Assembly (NCBI GenBank): GCA_016706565.1
Contig: JADJJI010000003.1
Location: forward strand, 62,001 to 126,000
Reading direction: 5' to 3'
From: Piscinibacter sp.
GTDB lineage: Bacteria; Pseudomonadota; Gammaproteobacteria; Burkholderiales; Burkholderiaceae_C
DNA length: 64,000 bases
Position numbers and translations under genes: made by a program. A model generated the notes under the pieces. The model saw only the letters and a program-made list of their open reading frames with translations, was not told the DNA's origin and made no database searches. This document shows positions 27,843-36,721 of this stretch, one piece after another (position 1 is the first letter of the stretch; every line of letters starts with the position of its first letter).

Positions 27843-29105
27843 TCAAGCTCGCATCCGCTTGGTTCGGTAGGTGCCCCACTGACTCTTCAGCAGGCTCTTG
27901 AGAAACGCCATCAGGCCGCTCTCGCCGGGACGGGGATTGCCGCCCTTGGCAATGCGCGCGAGTTGACGCGAATACCAGAGGATCTCCATGACGCCCATGC
28001 GGTCCACCGCCTTGATGCCGGTGGTGATCGCCCGCACGCTGTACGGGCTGTCGCGGCCTTGCAGCAAGGCGGCAGGGGCGTCCGGGTCGATGGCCATCAG
28101 CCGCGCCAGGCCGACGATGTCGAGGGCCCCCGAGCGCAGCGCCGCATTCATGCCGTCGGCGGTACGGAAGCCGCCGGTGACCATGAGCGGCACCTTGACC
28201 GCCGCACGGACCTTCTCTGCGAATTCCAGAAAGTAGGCCTCGCGCGCCGCCGTCGATGCCTTCTGCGGCTTGTGGAAGCCGCCGCTCATGGCCGGAGCCT
28301 CGTAGGTGCCGCCGGAGATCTCGATCAGGTCGATGCCGGCCTCGACGAGGGCGACGATGGTGGCCATCGACTCTTCTTCGGTGAAGCCGCCACGCTGGAA
28401 GTCGGCTGAGTTCAGCTTGATCCCGACGGGGAAGTCGGCTCCGACCCGGCGGCGGATCTCGTGATAGACCTCCATCACGAAACGGCGCCGATTCTCCGGG
28501 CTTCCGCCCCATTCGTCGGTTCTAAGGTTGTGGTGGGGCGAGAGGAACTGGCTGATCAGGTAGCCGTGGGCGCCGTGGATCTCGACGCCGCTGAATCCGG
28601 CCTTCTTGCAGATGGCCGCGCTTTCCCCGAAGCGCCGGATGATGTCGTGGATCTCGGCGCTCGTGGCTTCGCGCGGAGTCTCGAAGAAGGCCGCCATGTC
28701 CTCGCGGAACGGCACCGCGGACGGTGCGAGATTGCTCGCGTTCAATCCCTTGGGGGACTGCTTGCCGGGGTGGTTGAGCTGCACCCACAGCGCAGCGCCC
28801 TGGCCGGTGGCCGCACGGGCCCATTGCCGCAGGATCGGCAGGTCGGCTTCGTCCTCGATCACCACGTTGCCGGGCTCGCCGAGTGCACGTCGATCGATCA
28901 TGACGTTGCCTGTGAGCAGCAGTCCGGCGCCCGACGCGGCCCAGCGTCCGTACAACCCGATCAGCTTTTCCGTGGCGTGGTTGTCGTAGGTGGCGAGCGT
29001 CTCGCTCATGGACGACTTGGCCAGACGGTTGCGCAGCACGCTGCCGTTGGGCAGGCGCAAGGGTTGCGCGAGAAGGTTGGTCTCAGGCATGGGGGATGTG
29101 GACAT
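27843..29105 (-). CDS. NADH:flavin oxidoreductase, Old Yellow Enzyme family
   Basis: About 420 residues. The FMN barrel is clear: NGSVLRNRLAKSSMSET, ALWVQLNHPGKQSP, GVEIHGAHGYLISQFLSP, then RTDEWGGSPENRRRF and VTGGFRT near the C-terminus. OYE-family enzymes reduce activated C=C bonds or oxidise steroids/enones. Possible starts are ATG 29111, 29105 and 29090; none has a strong ribosome site. No C-terminal FeS domain, so it is the single-domain type. Confidence 0.9.
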   Translation of the reverse strand: MSTSPMPETNLLAQPLRLPNGSVLRNRLAKSSMSETLATYDNHATEKLIGLYGRWAASGAGLLLTGNVMIDRRALGEPGNVVIEDEADLPILRQWARAATGQGAALWVQLNHPGKQSPKGLNASNLAPSAVPFREDMAAFFETPREATSAEIHDIIRRFGESAAICKKAGFSGVEIHGAHGYLISQFLSPHHNLRTDEWGGSPENRRRFVMEVYHEIRRRVGADFPVGIKLNSADFQRGGFTEEESMATIVALVEAGIDLIEISGGTYEAPAMSGGFHKPQKASTAAREAYFLEFAEKVRAAVKVPLMVTGGFRTADGMNAALRSGALDIVGLARLMAIDPDAPAALLQGRDSPYSVRAITTGIKAVDRMGVMEILWYSRQLARIAKGGNPRPGESGLMAFLKSLLKSQWGTYRTKRMRA

Positions 29106-29142
29106 CAGCATGTCGTTGAACCGTCGAACCGTCTTCAGCCGA

Positions 29143-30144
29143 TCACTTGATCTGCACGACGACCTTGCCCTTGGAGCGGCCTTGCGCCACGTACGCCAGC
29201 GCTTCAGGGGCCTGCTTGAAAGCAAAGACCTTGTCGACCACGGGCCGGACGGTTCCGGCCTGGAGCAGCTTGCCGATGTCGGCCAGCTGGGCTCCGTCCG
29301 GGCGCACGAAGAGGAACGAATAGGCAACGTCGCGCTTGGCAGCCAACCGCTTGATCTTGCGGCCCATCAGGCCGAAGACGAACTTCAGGATGAAGTTCAA
29401 CCCGCGAGCCTCGGCAAACGCAGCGTCCGCCGGCCCGACCAGCGACACCATCTTGCCGCCAGGTTGGAGGATGCCGATGGCCTTCTCGATCTCCTCGTCC
29501 CTGAGCGTGCCCAGCGCCATGTCGTAGCCGCGCAGTTCCTTCTCGAACACTTGCTTCTTGTAGTCGATCACCTCGTCCGCACCCAGGCTGCGCACGAGCG
29601 CCACGTTGCCCGTGCTGGTGGTGGTGCCGACCTTGGCGCCGAAGTGCTTGGCCAGCTGGATCGCCATGCTGCCGATGCCGCCGGCGCCGGCGGGGATGAA
29701 GACCTTCTGTCCCGGTCGAACGCCAGCGCGCTCCTTGATGGCCTGCCACGAGGTGAGGCCGACCATGGGCACCGAGGCTGCCTGCACGAAGTCGAGATTC
29801 GTCGGCTTGGGCGCGGCCACGCGCTCGGGCACGACTGCGAACTCGGCCAGCGAGCCGGTACCGAGATCGAACAGGCTGGCGAAGATGGCGTCGCCCGGCT
29901 TGAAGCGCGTCACGCGGCTGCCGACTTGCTTGACCACGCCGGCCAGATCGCTGCCGATGGTGGCCGGCAGTTGAAACTTCAGCAGCGGCTTGAACGCGCC
30001 TGTCGGGATCATGTTGTCGATCGGGTTCAGGCCGACCGCGTGGACCTCGACCAGCATTTCGTCGTCGCGCAAGGTGGGGATGGAAAGATCCGAGAAGCCG
30101 ATGTCGGGCGACTTCCCGTAGCGCTTGAAGGTGAGTGCTTTCAT
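29143..30144 (-). CDS. NADP-dependent zinc-less alcohol dehydrogenase/quinone reductase (MDR family)
   Basis: 333 residues. The GroES-like N-terminal domain (VEVHAVGLNPIDNMIPTG) and the Rossmann domain with VFIPAGAGGIGSMAIQLAK, then ATTSTGN-type NADP loop (VGTTTSTGNVALV) identify the MDR quinone-oxidoreductase branch. No zinc-binding cysteine cluster is present. Such enzymes reduce quinones, enones or enoyl groups. It starts 9 bp after the SDR stop and is the second gene of the operon. Confidence 0.9.
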   Translation of the reverse strand: MKALTFKRYGKSPDIGFSDLSIPTLRDDEMLVEVHAVGLNPIDNMIPTGAFKPLLKFQLPATIGSDLAGVVKQVGSRVTRFKPGDAIFASLFDLGTGSLAEFAVVPERVAAPKPTNLDFVQAASVPMVGLTSWQAIKERAGVRPGQKVFIPAGAGGIGSMAIQLAKHFGAKVGTTTSTGNVALVRSLGADEVIDYKKQVFEKELRGYDMALGTLRDEEIEKAIGILQPGGKMVSLVGPADAAFAEARGLNFILKFVFGLMGRKIKRLAAKRDVAYSFLFVRPDGAQLADIGKLLQAGTVRPVVDKVFAFKQAPEALAYVAQGRSKGKVVVQIK

Positions 30145-30153
30145 GTCTTGACC

Positions 30154-30942
30154 TCAGGCCGCGTGGCGATAGCGTTCGGCCGCATGGGCCTGGTGGAGCC
30201 CGGCGAACACGCCCTGGCGCGCGCTCTCCAGGCTGTCCCAGCGCGCGGCGTCGGACAGCGGTGGGATCGTCACCAGCTCGCGCCGGTCGAAACCGACCAG
30301 TGCCGCATCGACCAGTTCACCCACGTCCATCAGGTCGGGTATGGTGCTGATGTCGACGCCCGCACGCGCCCAGATCTCGGTGCGCGTGCCGGCCGGCAGC
30401 ACGGCCTGCACGTACACGCCCTGGGGCGACAGTTCCAGGTGCAGGCCCTGCGACAGGAACTGCACGTAGGCCTTGGTCGCACCGTAGACCGTGGCGCCGA
30501 ACTCCGGCGCCAGGCCGACGACCGAGCCGATGTTGACGATCGCACCGGTGCGGGCCTGCACGAAACGGGGGGCCACGGCGGCCGCCAGGCGGGTCAGGGC
30601 GGTGGTGTTGAGTGCGACCAGGCGCTCGATGCTGTCGGCGCTTTGCTGCAGGAATCCGCCCGACTGGGGCAGGCCGGCGTTGTTGATCAGGATGCCGATG
30701 CGCGTGTCGTCGCGCAGGCGCGATTCGACAGCCGCCAGATCGTCTCGGTCCGTCAGATCGGCTTGCAGCACGTCCACGTCAACCTGATGTTCGGCGCGCA
30801 GCTTCGCGGCGAGCGCCTCGAGTCGGGCCTTGTCTCGTGCCACCAGCACGAGGTGATGGCCGCGCTGCGCGAATCGTTCGGCGTAAGTGGCGCCAATGCC
30901 GGCAGAGGCGCCGGTGACGAGGACGGTGGGAGTCGTGGACAT
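30154..30942 (-). CDS. Short-chain dehydrogenase/reductase
   Basis: 262 residues. Cofactor motif VLVTGASAGIGATYAERF, LINNAGLPQSGG, the catalytic Ser in NIGSVVGLAP and YGATK (Tyr-x3-Lys) are all in place. It belongs to the DltE-like/classical group. It is the first gene of a five-gene operon (SDR, MDR, ene-reductase, hydrolase, SCP2-like) opposite a TetR regulator. The gene order suggests stepwise redox degradation or detoxification of a hydrophobic carbonyl compound, which is inference. Confidence 0.88.
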   Translation of the reverse strand: MSTTPTVLVTGASAGIGATYAERFAQRGHHLVLVARDKARLEALAAKLRAEHQVDVDVLQADLTDRDDLAAVESRLRDDTRIGILINNAGLPQSGGFLQQSADSIERLVALNTTALTRLAAAVAPRFVQARTGAIVNIGSVVGLAPEFGATVYGATKAYVQFLSQGLHLELSPQGVYVQAVLPAGTRTEIWARAGVDISTIPDLMDVGELVDAALVGFDRRELVTIPPLSDAARWDSLESARQGVFAGLHQAHAAERYRHAA

Positions 30943-30995
30943 GTCGGGGCTTTCGGGAAGTGACGAGCCGTAATGATGACGAGCATAATCAAAAG

Positions 30996-31034
30996 TGTCA
31001 AGCAGTTTGCGTATGGTCGACATCAATGTATAGT
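30996..31034. promoter_or_regulatory. Divergent promoters of the SDR operon and TetR gene
   Basis: For the TetR gene, TTGCGT (31007-31012) and TATAGT (31029-31034) are 16 bases apart, about 28 bp before ATG 31063. For the SDR operon, a perfect minus-strand TTGACA lies at 30996-31001, though its -10 (CATCAT-like) is weak. A TetR dimer binding here would cover both; no perfect palindrome was found. Confidence 0.5.
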
Positions 31035-31062
31035 GAAGCCACGTCCATCGACCGCACCCCGC

Positions 31063-31689
31063 ATGAAGATCACCAAGGCACAGTCCCAGGAGAATCGCGC
31101 CCGCATCGTCGAGACCGCGTCGGCGCTGTTCCGTGAGCGCGGCTACGACGGCGTCAGCGTGGCCGACCTGATGCTGGCCGCCGGCCTGACGCACGGCGGC
31201 TTCTACAAGCACTTCGGCTCGAAGGCCGAGCTGATGGCCGAGGCCACCGCGCACGGGCTCCAGGCCAAGATGCACGACTACCAGGGCGTGGACATGCAGG
31301 GCTTCGTGAACGGCTACCTGTCGCGCGAGCACCGCGACAGCAGGGGCGACGGTTGCACGATGGCCGCCCTGAGCGGCGATGCGGCGCGTCAGCCTGCCGC
31401 GGTGCAGGCCGTGTTCGAGTCGGGCATCGCCATGATGTTGGCGGCTGTCGAGCGCGGGGCGATGGAGGCCGCCACGACACCGGCCGCCGCCCGTGCGCAG
31501 GCCATCGGCCTGTTCGCGCAGATGGTGGGGGCGATGGTGCTGTCGCGAGCTTGCCCCGACGACTCACCGCTGTCCGACGAGATCCTCGACACCTGTCGTG
31601 CGCAGATCCTCGGTGCGCTGGGCCTTCGATCGCCTGCTGCTGAACGCACAGTGCCGAAACGGCGCCGACGAGTGCCCGTCGTCGACTGA
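31063..31689 (+). CDS. TetR/AcrR-family transcriptional regulator
   Basis: 208 residues. The N-terminal HTH is typical: QENRARIVETASALFRERGY, VADLMLAAGLTHGGFYKHFG with the family's FYxHF signature, then SKAELMAEA. The C-terminal ligand domain belongs to the group seen in redox-stress-type TetR regulators, with a Cys in GDGCTMAAL. It is divergent from the SDR operon and very probably represses it until a small electrophile or substrate binds. Confidence 0.92.
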   Translation: MKITKAQSQENRARIVETASALFRERGYDGVSVADLMLAAGLTHGGFYKHFGSKAELMAEATAHGLQAKMHDYQGVDMQGFVNGYLSREHRDSRGDGCTMAALSGDAARQPAAVQAVFESGIAMMLAAVERGAMEAATTPAAARAQAIGLFAQMVGAMVLSRACPDDSPLSDEILDTCRAQILGALGLRSPAAERTVPKRRRRVPVVD

Positions 31690-31868
31690 GGTTGTGGTGC
31701 CGAACGCCACTGTGATGCTGGCGCTCTGATTCGAGCCGAAGCAATGGCAGTCACATCGACGGCAGCCTTTGGCCGAGTACGGGTACACGCGCTTCGCGCC
31801 GACAGCTGACCTTGTCTGACGATCAAGCCACGATGCCCAACACTTTGGGTCAAGTGTGGTGCTAATGC
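31690..31868. other. Short intergenic stretch after TetR gene
   Basis: No gene recognised. Together with the antitoxin remnant that follows it separates the catabolic region from the sulfur-oxidation locus (gap of about 350 bases in total). Confidence 0.4.
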
Positions 31869-32012
31869 GAGACGCTTCTCCAGTTCGTCGAAGCGTCGGT
31901 GCGGGCCAGTGTCGAACGCCGCTGCATGCAGGCCGAGTTCATCGCGCCGAACACCAGCTATCCGATACCCAGCCACTGGGACAACCTACGCTGCGAAAGG
32001 CCCAGGGGTTGA
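31869..32012 (+). pseudogene. Fragment of a YlcI/YnfO-type antitoxin gene
   Basis: In this frame ETLLQFVEASVRASVERR and MQAEFIA match the core of a small ParD/CopG-like antitoxin family usually written EFVEASVRxAVERRxxQAEFIARG. A stop lies two codons upstream (31863-31865), so the N-terminus is gone, and after AEFIA the similarity ends and the frame runs out at a TGA. No toxin gene is adjacent. It looks like a degraded toxin-antitoxin remnant. Confidence 0.5.
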
Positions 32013-32038
32013 TTGCCGACCATGCGCAGGAACAGACC

Positions 32039-33346
32039 CTAGTGCGCCAGATTGTCCGCGACCAGCTCGAGCAGGCTTTCGGTGCGCTTGTCCCACGAGG
32101 CATGCTTGGCGCCCATCTCCAGCGTGATGCGGCATTGCCCGCAGCTGGTGACGAAGCGCTTGGCACCAGTCGCTTCGATCTGCTGGCGCTTGAGCTCGAA
32201 GACCTTGTGTCGCAGCGGCGCGGCGCGCTGGTTCGACACCACGCCGCCACCGCCGCCGCAGCAGAATCCCGCGGTGCCGTGGTCCTGCAGTTCGCGCAGC
32301 TCGAAGCCGAGCGCGGCAAGAACGCGCCGCGCCGCCGTCTCCAGGCCGCCCCGGCGCACGATCTGGCAGGGGTCGTGGAAGGTCGCCGTCTCACCGATCG
32401 GATGGACGCGGATGCGCCCGTCGGCGAGCAGCTCGTCGAGGAACTCGGTCATGTGGATGATGCGCACCGGCAAGGCCTGGCCGTACCACTTGGCGGCCTC
32501 CCAGCGTGCCGCTCCGTAGGCATGGCCGCATTCGGGCAGCAGCACGGTCGTCGCGCCGATCTTCACGGCGGTGTCGATCAGCGAGCGGGTGAGCCGCTCC
32601 TGCAGTTCGAGGTCGCCGTTGTTGAAACCGATGTTCGACGCATCGAAGCCGGCACTGTGCATGGTCCAGCGGGCGCCGATGCGATTGAGGATCTTCGCCG
32701 CGTCGGCCAACGACTTGGTGTGCTCGCCCAGCTCGGCGGGCGCGGCGGTGACCAGGATGTCGGCGCGCTCCAGGTCGCAGGGGATCGTCACGCCGTGCTC
32801 CGCGGCCACCTCGGCAAGGATGTCCGGCAGGTCCTCGCCCGGCGTGGCGGTGCTGCCCCATTGGCGTGCCGTGCGGTCCATCAGCGCCAGCCGCTCGGGC
32901 ACCAGGCCGGCCTTGAACATGCCGTGGCGCGACACCTTCACCAGCTCGGCGATGTCGATGCCCATCGGGCAGGCCGTGGTGCAGCGGCCGCACATGGTGC
33001 AGGAGTCGTACAGCAGCTCCTGCCACTCCTGAAGATCCTCGATGGTCGGCCTCTTCGCCAGCCCGAACGCGCGCAGCAACGGGGCGAACGGGCTGACTTC
33101 GTGCAGGTAGGCGCGGCGCAGCGGCTCGAGCTTGCGGATCGGCGTGTACTTCGGGTCACCGGTGGTGATGCGGAAGTGGCAGGCGTCCGCACACAGGCCG
33201 CAGCGCACGCAGGACTCCAGGTGCAGCGACGCGGTGACGCCGAACTCGCGCACGAAGCTGCCGATGGCGGCATCGATGCGCGCAGTGTCGTCCTGCTCGC
33301 CCTGGCGGTCGAAGGCCGCCGGCGCGGGGGTCGTCATGGCGCCCAT
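32039..33346 (-). CDS. DsrK/HdrD-like iron-sulfur protein (second copy)
   Basis: 435 residues, about 75 shorter than the true DsrK encoded at 53737-55269. Two ferredoxin-type clusters (CVRCGLCADACHFRITTGDP; CTMCGRCTTACPMGID) precede two CCG domains, the last with FCCGGGGGVVSNQR, the site that holds the special [4Fe-4S] cluster of HdrD/DsrK proteins reducing disulfides. The start overlaps the stop of the cytochrome b gene (TGATG), so the two are a stoichiometric pair. It is the last gene of the soe-sqr unit. It probably couples quinone to a thiol/disulfide or persulfide; the partner is unknown. Confidence 0.85.
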   Translation of the reverse strand: MGAMTTPAPAAFDRQGEQDDTARIDAAIGSFVREFGVTASLHLESCVRCGLCADACHFRITTGDPKYTPIRKLEPLRRAYLHEVSPFAPLLRAFGLAKRPTIEDLQEWQELLYDSCTMCGRCTTACPMGIDIAELVKVSRHGMFKAGLVPERLALMDRTARQWGSTATPGEDLPDILAEVAAEHGVTIPCDLERADILVTAAPAELGEHTKSLADAAKILNRIGARWTMHSAGFDASNIGFNNGDLELQERLTRSLIDTAVKIGATTVLLPECGHAYGAARWEAAKWYGQALPVRIIHMTEFLDELLADGRIRVHPIGETATFHDPCQIVRRGGLETAARRVLAALGFELRELQDHGTAGFCCGGGGGVVSNQRAAPLRHKVFELKRQQIEATGAKRFVTSCGQCRITLEMGAKHASWDKRTESLLELVADNLAH

Positions 33347-34026
33347 CACTGCACCCCGCGATGGCTGAAGCGCACGCCGGTGGCGCCGCGCGAGAAGGCG
33401 AACAGCACGGCATGCATCAGCTTGCCGAACGGGAACCAGATCAGCAGCAGTTCCAGCGTCAGCAGGTGCACCGCCAGCGGCCCGTCGTAGAGCAGGTGCT
33501 TGCGTGCCAGGATCGCGTCGGAGGGTTCCCCGGCCACCGCCATGCCGGTGATGAAGGGCAGGAAGGTGATCGTCCAGGTGATGTAGTCGTCGGCGATTGA
33601 GATGCGGCGGCGCACCGGGTCGTTGATGCGCATCGCCAGGGCCATCAGCAGCGCGATGATGGTGATGCTGGCCGATGCGTACATCACCGGGTCGGGCAGG
33701 GCCGGCCAGCCGAAGCCCGTCAGCCGCTCGACGAAGGCGATGTGCGGTGCGTAACCGAAGAACACCAGCGCCAGCCCGAGGTGGAACACGTAGCCGTTGA
33801 TGGCGATGAAGCGGGCTCCGTGCAGGAACTCGGGCCGCGGCCACATGGCACGCAGGTTGGCCTGCAGCGCCCCGGCGAGCCGGGACGGCGCGCCTTCGCG
33901 CGCCGGCGAGAGATCTGGCAGGCGAGGGCGCATCAGGATGCCGGCCAGCCGCCACAGCGTGCCGGCCACGAACACTGCCAGCGAGGCGTAGAGCCCCGGG
34001 CCGCGAGCGAACTCGAGCAAGGTCAT
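33346..34026 (-). CDS. DsrM/NarI-like membrane cytochrome b (second copy)
   Basis: 226 residues with five or six hydrophobic helices (GLYASLAVFVAGTLWRL; IAINGYVFHLGLALVFFGYA; ADDYITWTITFLPFITGMA; LLIWFPFGKLMHAVLFAF). Histidines in the second (GYVFHLGL) and last (GKLMHAVL) helices are placed as in NarI/DsrM heme-b proteins. It exchanges electrons between the quinone pool and the DsrK-like partner that overlaps its stop. It begins 16 bp after the SQR stop. Confidence 0.82.
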   Translation of the reverse strand: MTLLEFARGPGLYASLAVFVAGTLWRLAGILMRPRLPDLSPAREGAPSRLAGALQANLRAMWPRPEFLHGARFIAINGYVFHLGLALVFFGYAPHIAFVERLTGFGWPALPDPVMYASASITIIALLMALAMRINDPVRRRISIADDYITWTITFLPFITGMAVAGEPSDAILARKHLLYDGPLAVHLLTLELLLIWFPFGKLMHAVLFAFSRGATGVRFSHRGVQ

Positions 34027-34042
34027 GGCACGGACCTCGCGC

Positions 34043-35323
34043 CTAGCGGTGGTCGGTCAGGCGCACGATGCCCAGCGCCTTGAGCACGTACTTCTCGTAG
34101 ACCGGGTCGGTGTTGCCGGTCTTCATCTTGCGCATGAAGTACTTCTCGAAGGCGATCTTGGCCAGGTGCACCCACTTGCCCTTCTTGAACCAGTTGACGT
34201 TGCGCGGCGGGATCTGCGGCAGCGCCACGAAGGCGGCGCCGGTGTCGCCCATGTCGGCCAGGCAGATGGCGTTCCAGGTGCCCTTGGCGGTGGCCGGTTT
34301 GCCGGCGAGCTCGTCGGCGATGTTGTGGGCGATGGCGGTCACCATCGTCTCGATCATGTAGCCCGTCTTGGGTGCGCCGCTGGCCACCGGCGTCACCTCC
34401 ACCGGCGGGATGGCCACGCACACGCCGGCCGAGAAGATGTTGCGGTACTTCTTGCTGCGCTGGTGCTCGTCGATCAGCACGAAGCCGCGCGGGTTGCACA
34501 TGTCGGCCACCGCCGCCACCGGCTCCACGCCCTTGAAGGCCGGCAGCATCATGGCCAGCTTGAAGGCGACCTCGTGCTCCTTGTAGACCTGGCCGTGGTC
34601 GTCTAGCTGCGTGGTGAAAAGCTTGCCGGCCTCGACCTTGGTGGTCTTGGCGTTGGTGATCCACTTGATGTCGTGGCCGCGCAGTTCGCTTTCCAGCATC
34701 GACTTGCTGTCGCCCACGCCGCCCAGGCCGAGGTGGCCGATGTAGGGCTCGGCGGTGACGAAGGTCATCGGCACCTTGTGTCGCAGCTTGCGGCGGCGCA
34801 GGTCGGCGTCGAGGATGAAGGCGAACTCGTAGGCCGGGCCGAAGCAGCTCGCGCCGGGCATGGCGCCGACCACGATCGGGCCGGGCGCCTCGAGGAACTT
34901 CTGGTAGTCCTGCCAGAACATCTCGGCGTGGCCGACGGTGCACACCGAGTGCGTGTGGCCGCCGTGCGGGCCGGCGCCGGGCACCTCGTCGAAGCTGAGC
35001 TTGGGGCCGGTGGTGATGACGAGGTAGTCGTAGTCCAGGGTCTGGCCACCCTCCATCGTCAGCCGGTTCGCCGCGGGGTCGATCGCCGCCACCGGCTTGC
35101 CGACGAACGCGATGCCCTTGCGCTCGAGCAGCGGAGCGATCGGCAGCGTGATCGATTCGCGATCGCGCCAGCCCACCGCCACCCAGGGGTTGGACGGCGT
35201 GAACTGGAAGTAGTCGGTGGCGTTCACCACGGTGATCTTGTGCTCCTTGGGCAAGAGCGAGCGCAGCTCGTAGGCCGCGGGCATCCCGCCGATGCCCGCG
35301 CCCATGACGACGACATGTGCCAT
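34043..35323 (-). CDS. sqr: Sulfide:quinone oxidoreductase, type I
   Basis: 426 residues. SQR oxidises sulfide to polysulfide or sulfane sulfur and reduces quinone at the membrane surface. The FAD motif MGAGIGGMPAAYELR opens the protein. The three redox cysteines fall at 128 (HSVCTVGHAE), 160 (GASCFGPAYEF) and 354 (WNAICLADMGD), almost the same numbers as in the Acidithiobacillus ferrooxidans enzyme (128, 160, 356). The C-terminus KWVHLAKIAFEKYFMRKMK is the amphipathic membrane-binding part. A strong ribosome site (AAGGAG) precedes ATG 35323. No signal peptide. Confidence 0.93.
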   Translation of the reverse strand: MAHVVVMGAGIGGMPAAYELRSLLPKEHKITVVNATDYFQFTPSNPWVAVGWRDRESITLPIAPLLERKGIAFVGKPVAAIDPAANRLTMEGGQTLDYDYLVITTGPKLSFDEVPGAGPHGGHTHSVCTVGHAEMFWQDYQKFLEAPGPIVVGAMPGASCFGPAYEFAFILDADLRRRKLRHKVPMTFVTAEPYIGHLGLGGVGDSKSMLESELRGHDIKWITNAKTTKVEAGKLFTTQLDDHGQVYKEHEVAFKLAMMLPAFKGVEPVAAVADMCNPRGFVLIDEHQRSKKYRNIFSAGVCVAIPPVEVTPVASGAPKTGYMIETMVTAIAHNIADELAGKPATAKGTWNAICLADMGDTGAAFVALPQIPPRNVNWFKKGKWVHLAKIAFEKYFMRKMKTGNTDPVYEKYVLKALGIVRLTDHR

Positions 35324-35363
35324 GACTTGTCTCCTTGGCGTGCGATGTGCGACGCGACTCGGT

Positions 35364-36668
35364 TCAGAACTTGTGGCTCCAGGCCAGGCCGATGGCGGTC
35401 TGGCGCATGCGCACGGTCTCGTTGCCGCCGGCACCGGGGCCGAGCACTGCATTGAACAGCGACGAGCCGCTGACCGACTGACGTGGCGCAAACATCAGTG
35501 ACCCGCTGAGCTCGTCGGACGCGCTCATCGCCCAGCTGAAGCCGCCGGTGTAGTGCTGCTTCATCACGCCGGGCGCGAGGATGTTGAAGGTGACGTCTTC
35601 GCCGTGCACCGGGTTGTCGCCGCGGTTGTAGCCGGCACGCAGCGTCCAGGCATTCGTCGCGCGCCACTGCACGCCGAGCTTGACGACGTTGACGTCCTTC
35701 CAGCCGAAGCCGGGGCCGCCGGGGAAACCCAGCGGCAGCTGCACCGAGCTGCTGTTGCCCACCGAGCCGACACCGCTGTAGTTGATGCGCTGGTAGTCCA
35801 GCGCCACGGTGACCGCAGGCGTGGGCATGAAGGCCAGGCCGATCGCGTAGTGCGAGGGAATGTCGAAGTCGCCGTTGTCGGCGAACAGGCCCTTGTACTC
35901 CTCGAAGCGGCTCATGTTCATCTTCGGCGCGAAGGTCGCGCCGACCGTCAGCGAGTCGCTCAGGCGGCCGAGGTAACCCAGGCGGATGCCCACGCCGTTC
36001 GAATGGGCGTAGCCCTTGTTGGTGACACTGCCCGGGGCGCTGGTGAAGTCGGGGAAGGGCGGGCCCGGGTTGTCGAAGGCCTGCAGGCCGTAGGCCTTGA
36101 ACTGCTGGAAGCCCAGCAGCAGCGATGCGCCGACCGAGTGTTGCGCGTTGAGCTTGTAGGAGATCGTCGGCGCGACGATCAGCTGCATCAGGTCGACACC
36201 GAGGTTGCCGCCGCCGCACAGCATGTTGGCCGGCCCGCCGCCGCAATTGAAGTCACCCTGCGGGTAGTTGGTGTTCATGCCGCCGTTGCCGTACACGGTG
36301 AGGCCGAGCGACATGTCGCTGCCCATCATGCGGTTGTAGCCGAACTCCGGCACCAGGAAGGACTTGCTCTGGCTGTCGACGCTGCCGTTGAGCGGGGAGC
36401 CCGGCGGCAGCGCGTCGACGCGCGTCGCGTCGCGGCGCGGCGAGAACAGGTCCATGCCGACGTCCAGTCGCGAGCCGACCCACACCATGGTGGCCGGGTT
36501 GTTGGCGCCGCCCATGCTGTCTTCGGTCATCGCCACCGAGGCGCCGCCCATGCCCTTGGCGCGGATGCCGTAGCCATGCGGGAAGTAGCCGTTGGTGGCG
36601 AATGCGGACGAAGCCAGCAGCAGCGCGGCCAGCGGGGTGAGCTTGAAGGGGTGGTTCCAGCGGGTCAT
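35364..36668 (-). CDS. FadL/TodX-family outer-membrane transporter
   Basis: 434 residues. A signal peptide (LTPLAALLLASSAFA) is followed by TNGYFPHGYGIRAKGMGGAS and an NNPATMVW segment, typical of the FadL plug and first strands; the C-terminus ends in WSHKF with the terminal Phe of outer-membrane barrels. FadL proteins pass hydrophobic molecules across the outer membrane. Lying 40 bp upstream of sqr inside the sulfur-oxidation unit, it may bring in or release elemental sulfur or other hydrophobic sulfur species; that role is inferred from context. Confidence 0.9.
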   Translation of the reverse strand: MTRWNHPFKLTPLAALLLASSAFATNGYFPHGYGIRAKGMGGASVAMTEDSMGGANNPATMVWVGSRLDVGMDLFSPRRDATRVDALPPGSPLNGSVDSQSKSFLVPEFGYNRMMGSDMSLGLTVYGNGGMNTNYPQGDFNCGGGPANMLCGGGNLGVDLMQLIVAPTISYKLNAQHSVGASLLLGFQQFKAYGLQAFDNPGPPFPDFTSAPGSVTNKGYAHSNGVGIRLGYLGRLSDSLTVGATFAPKMNMSRFEEYKGLFADNGDFDIPSHYAIGLAFMPTPAVTVALDYQRINYSGVGSVGNSSSVQLPLGFPGGPGFGWKDVNVVKLGVQWRATNAWTLRAGYNRGDNPVHGEDVTFNILAPGVMKQHYTGGFSWAMSASDELSGSLMFAPRQSVSGSSLFNAVLGPGAGGNETVRMRQTAIGLAWSHKF

Positions 36669-36721
36669 GTCGTGTCTCCTGTCGTTGTGTGATCGGTGAT
36701 CTGTGTGCTCGTCGGGATCGG

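Noticed and set aside
34043-35323. Assignment as flavocytochrome c sulfide dehydrogenase (FccB)
   Set aside because: No signal peptide and no cytochrome partner; cysteines at 128, 160 and 354 and the C-terminal amphipathic part are those of type I SQR.
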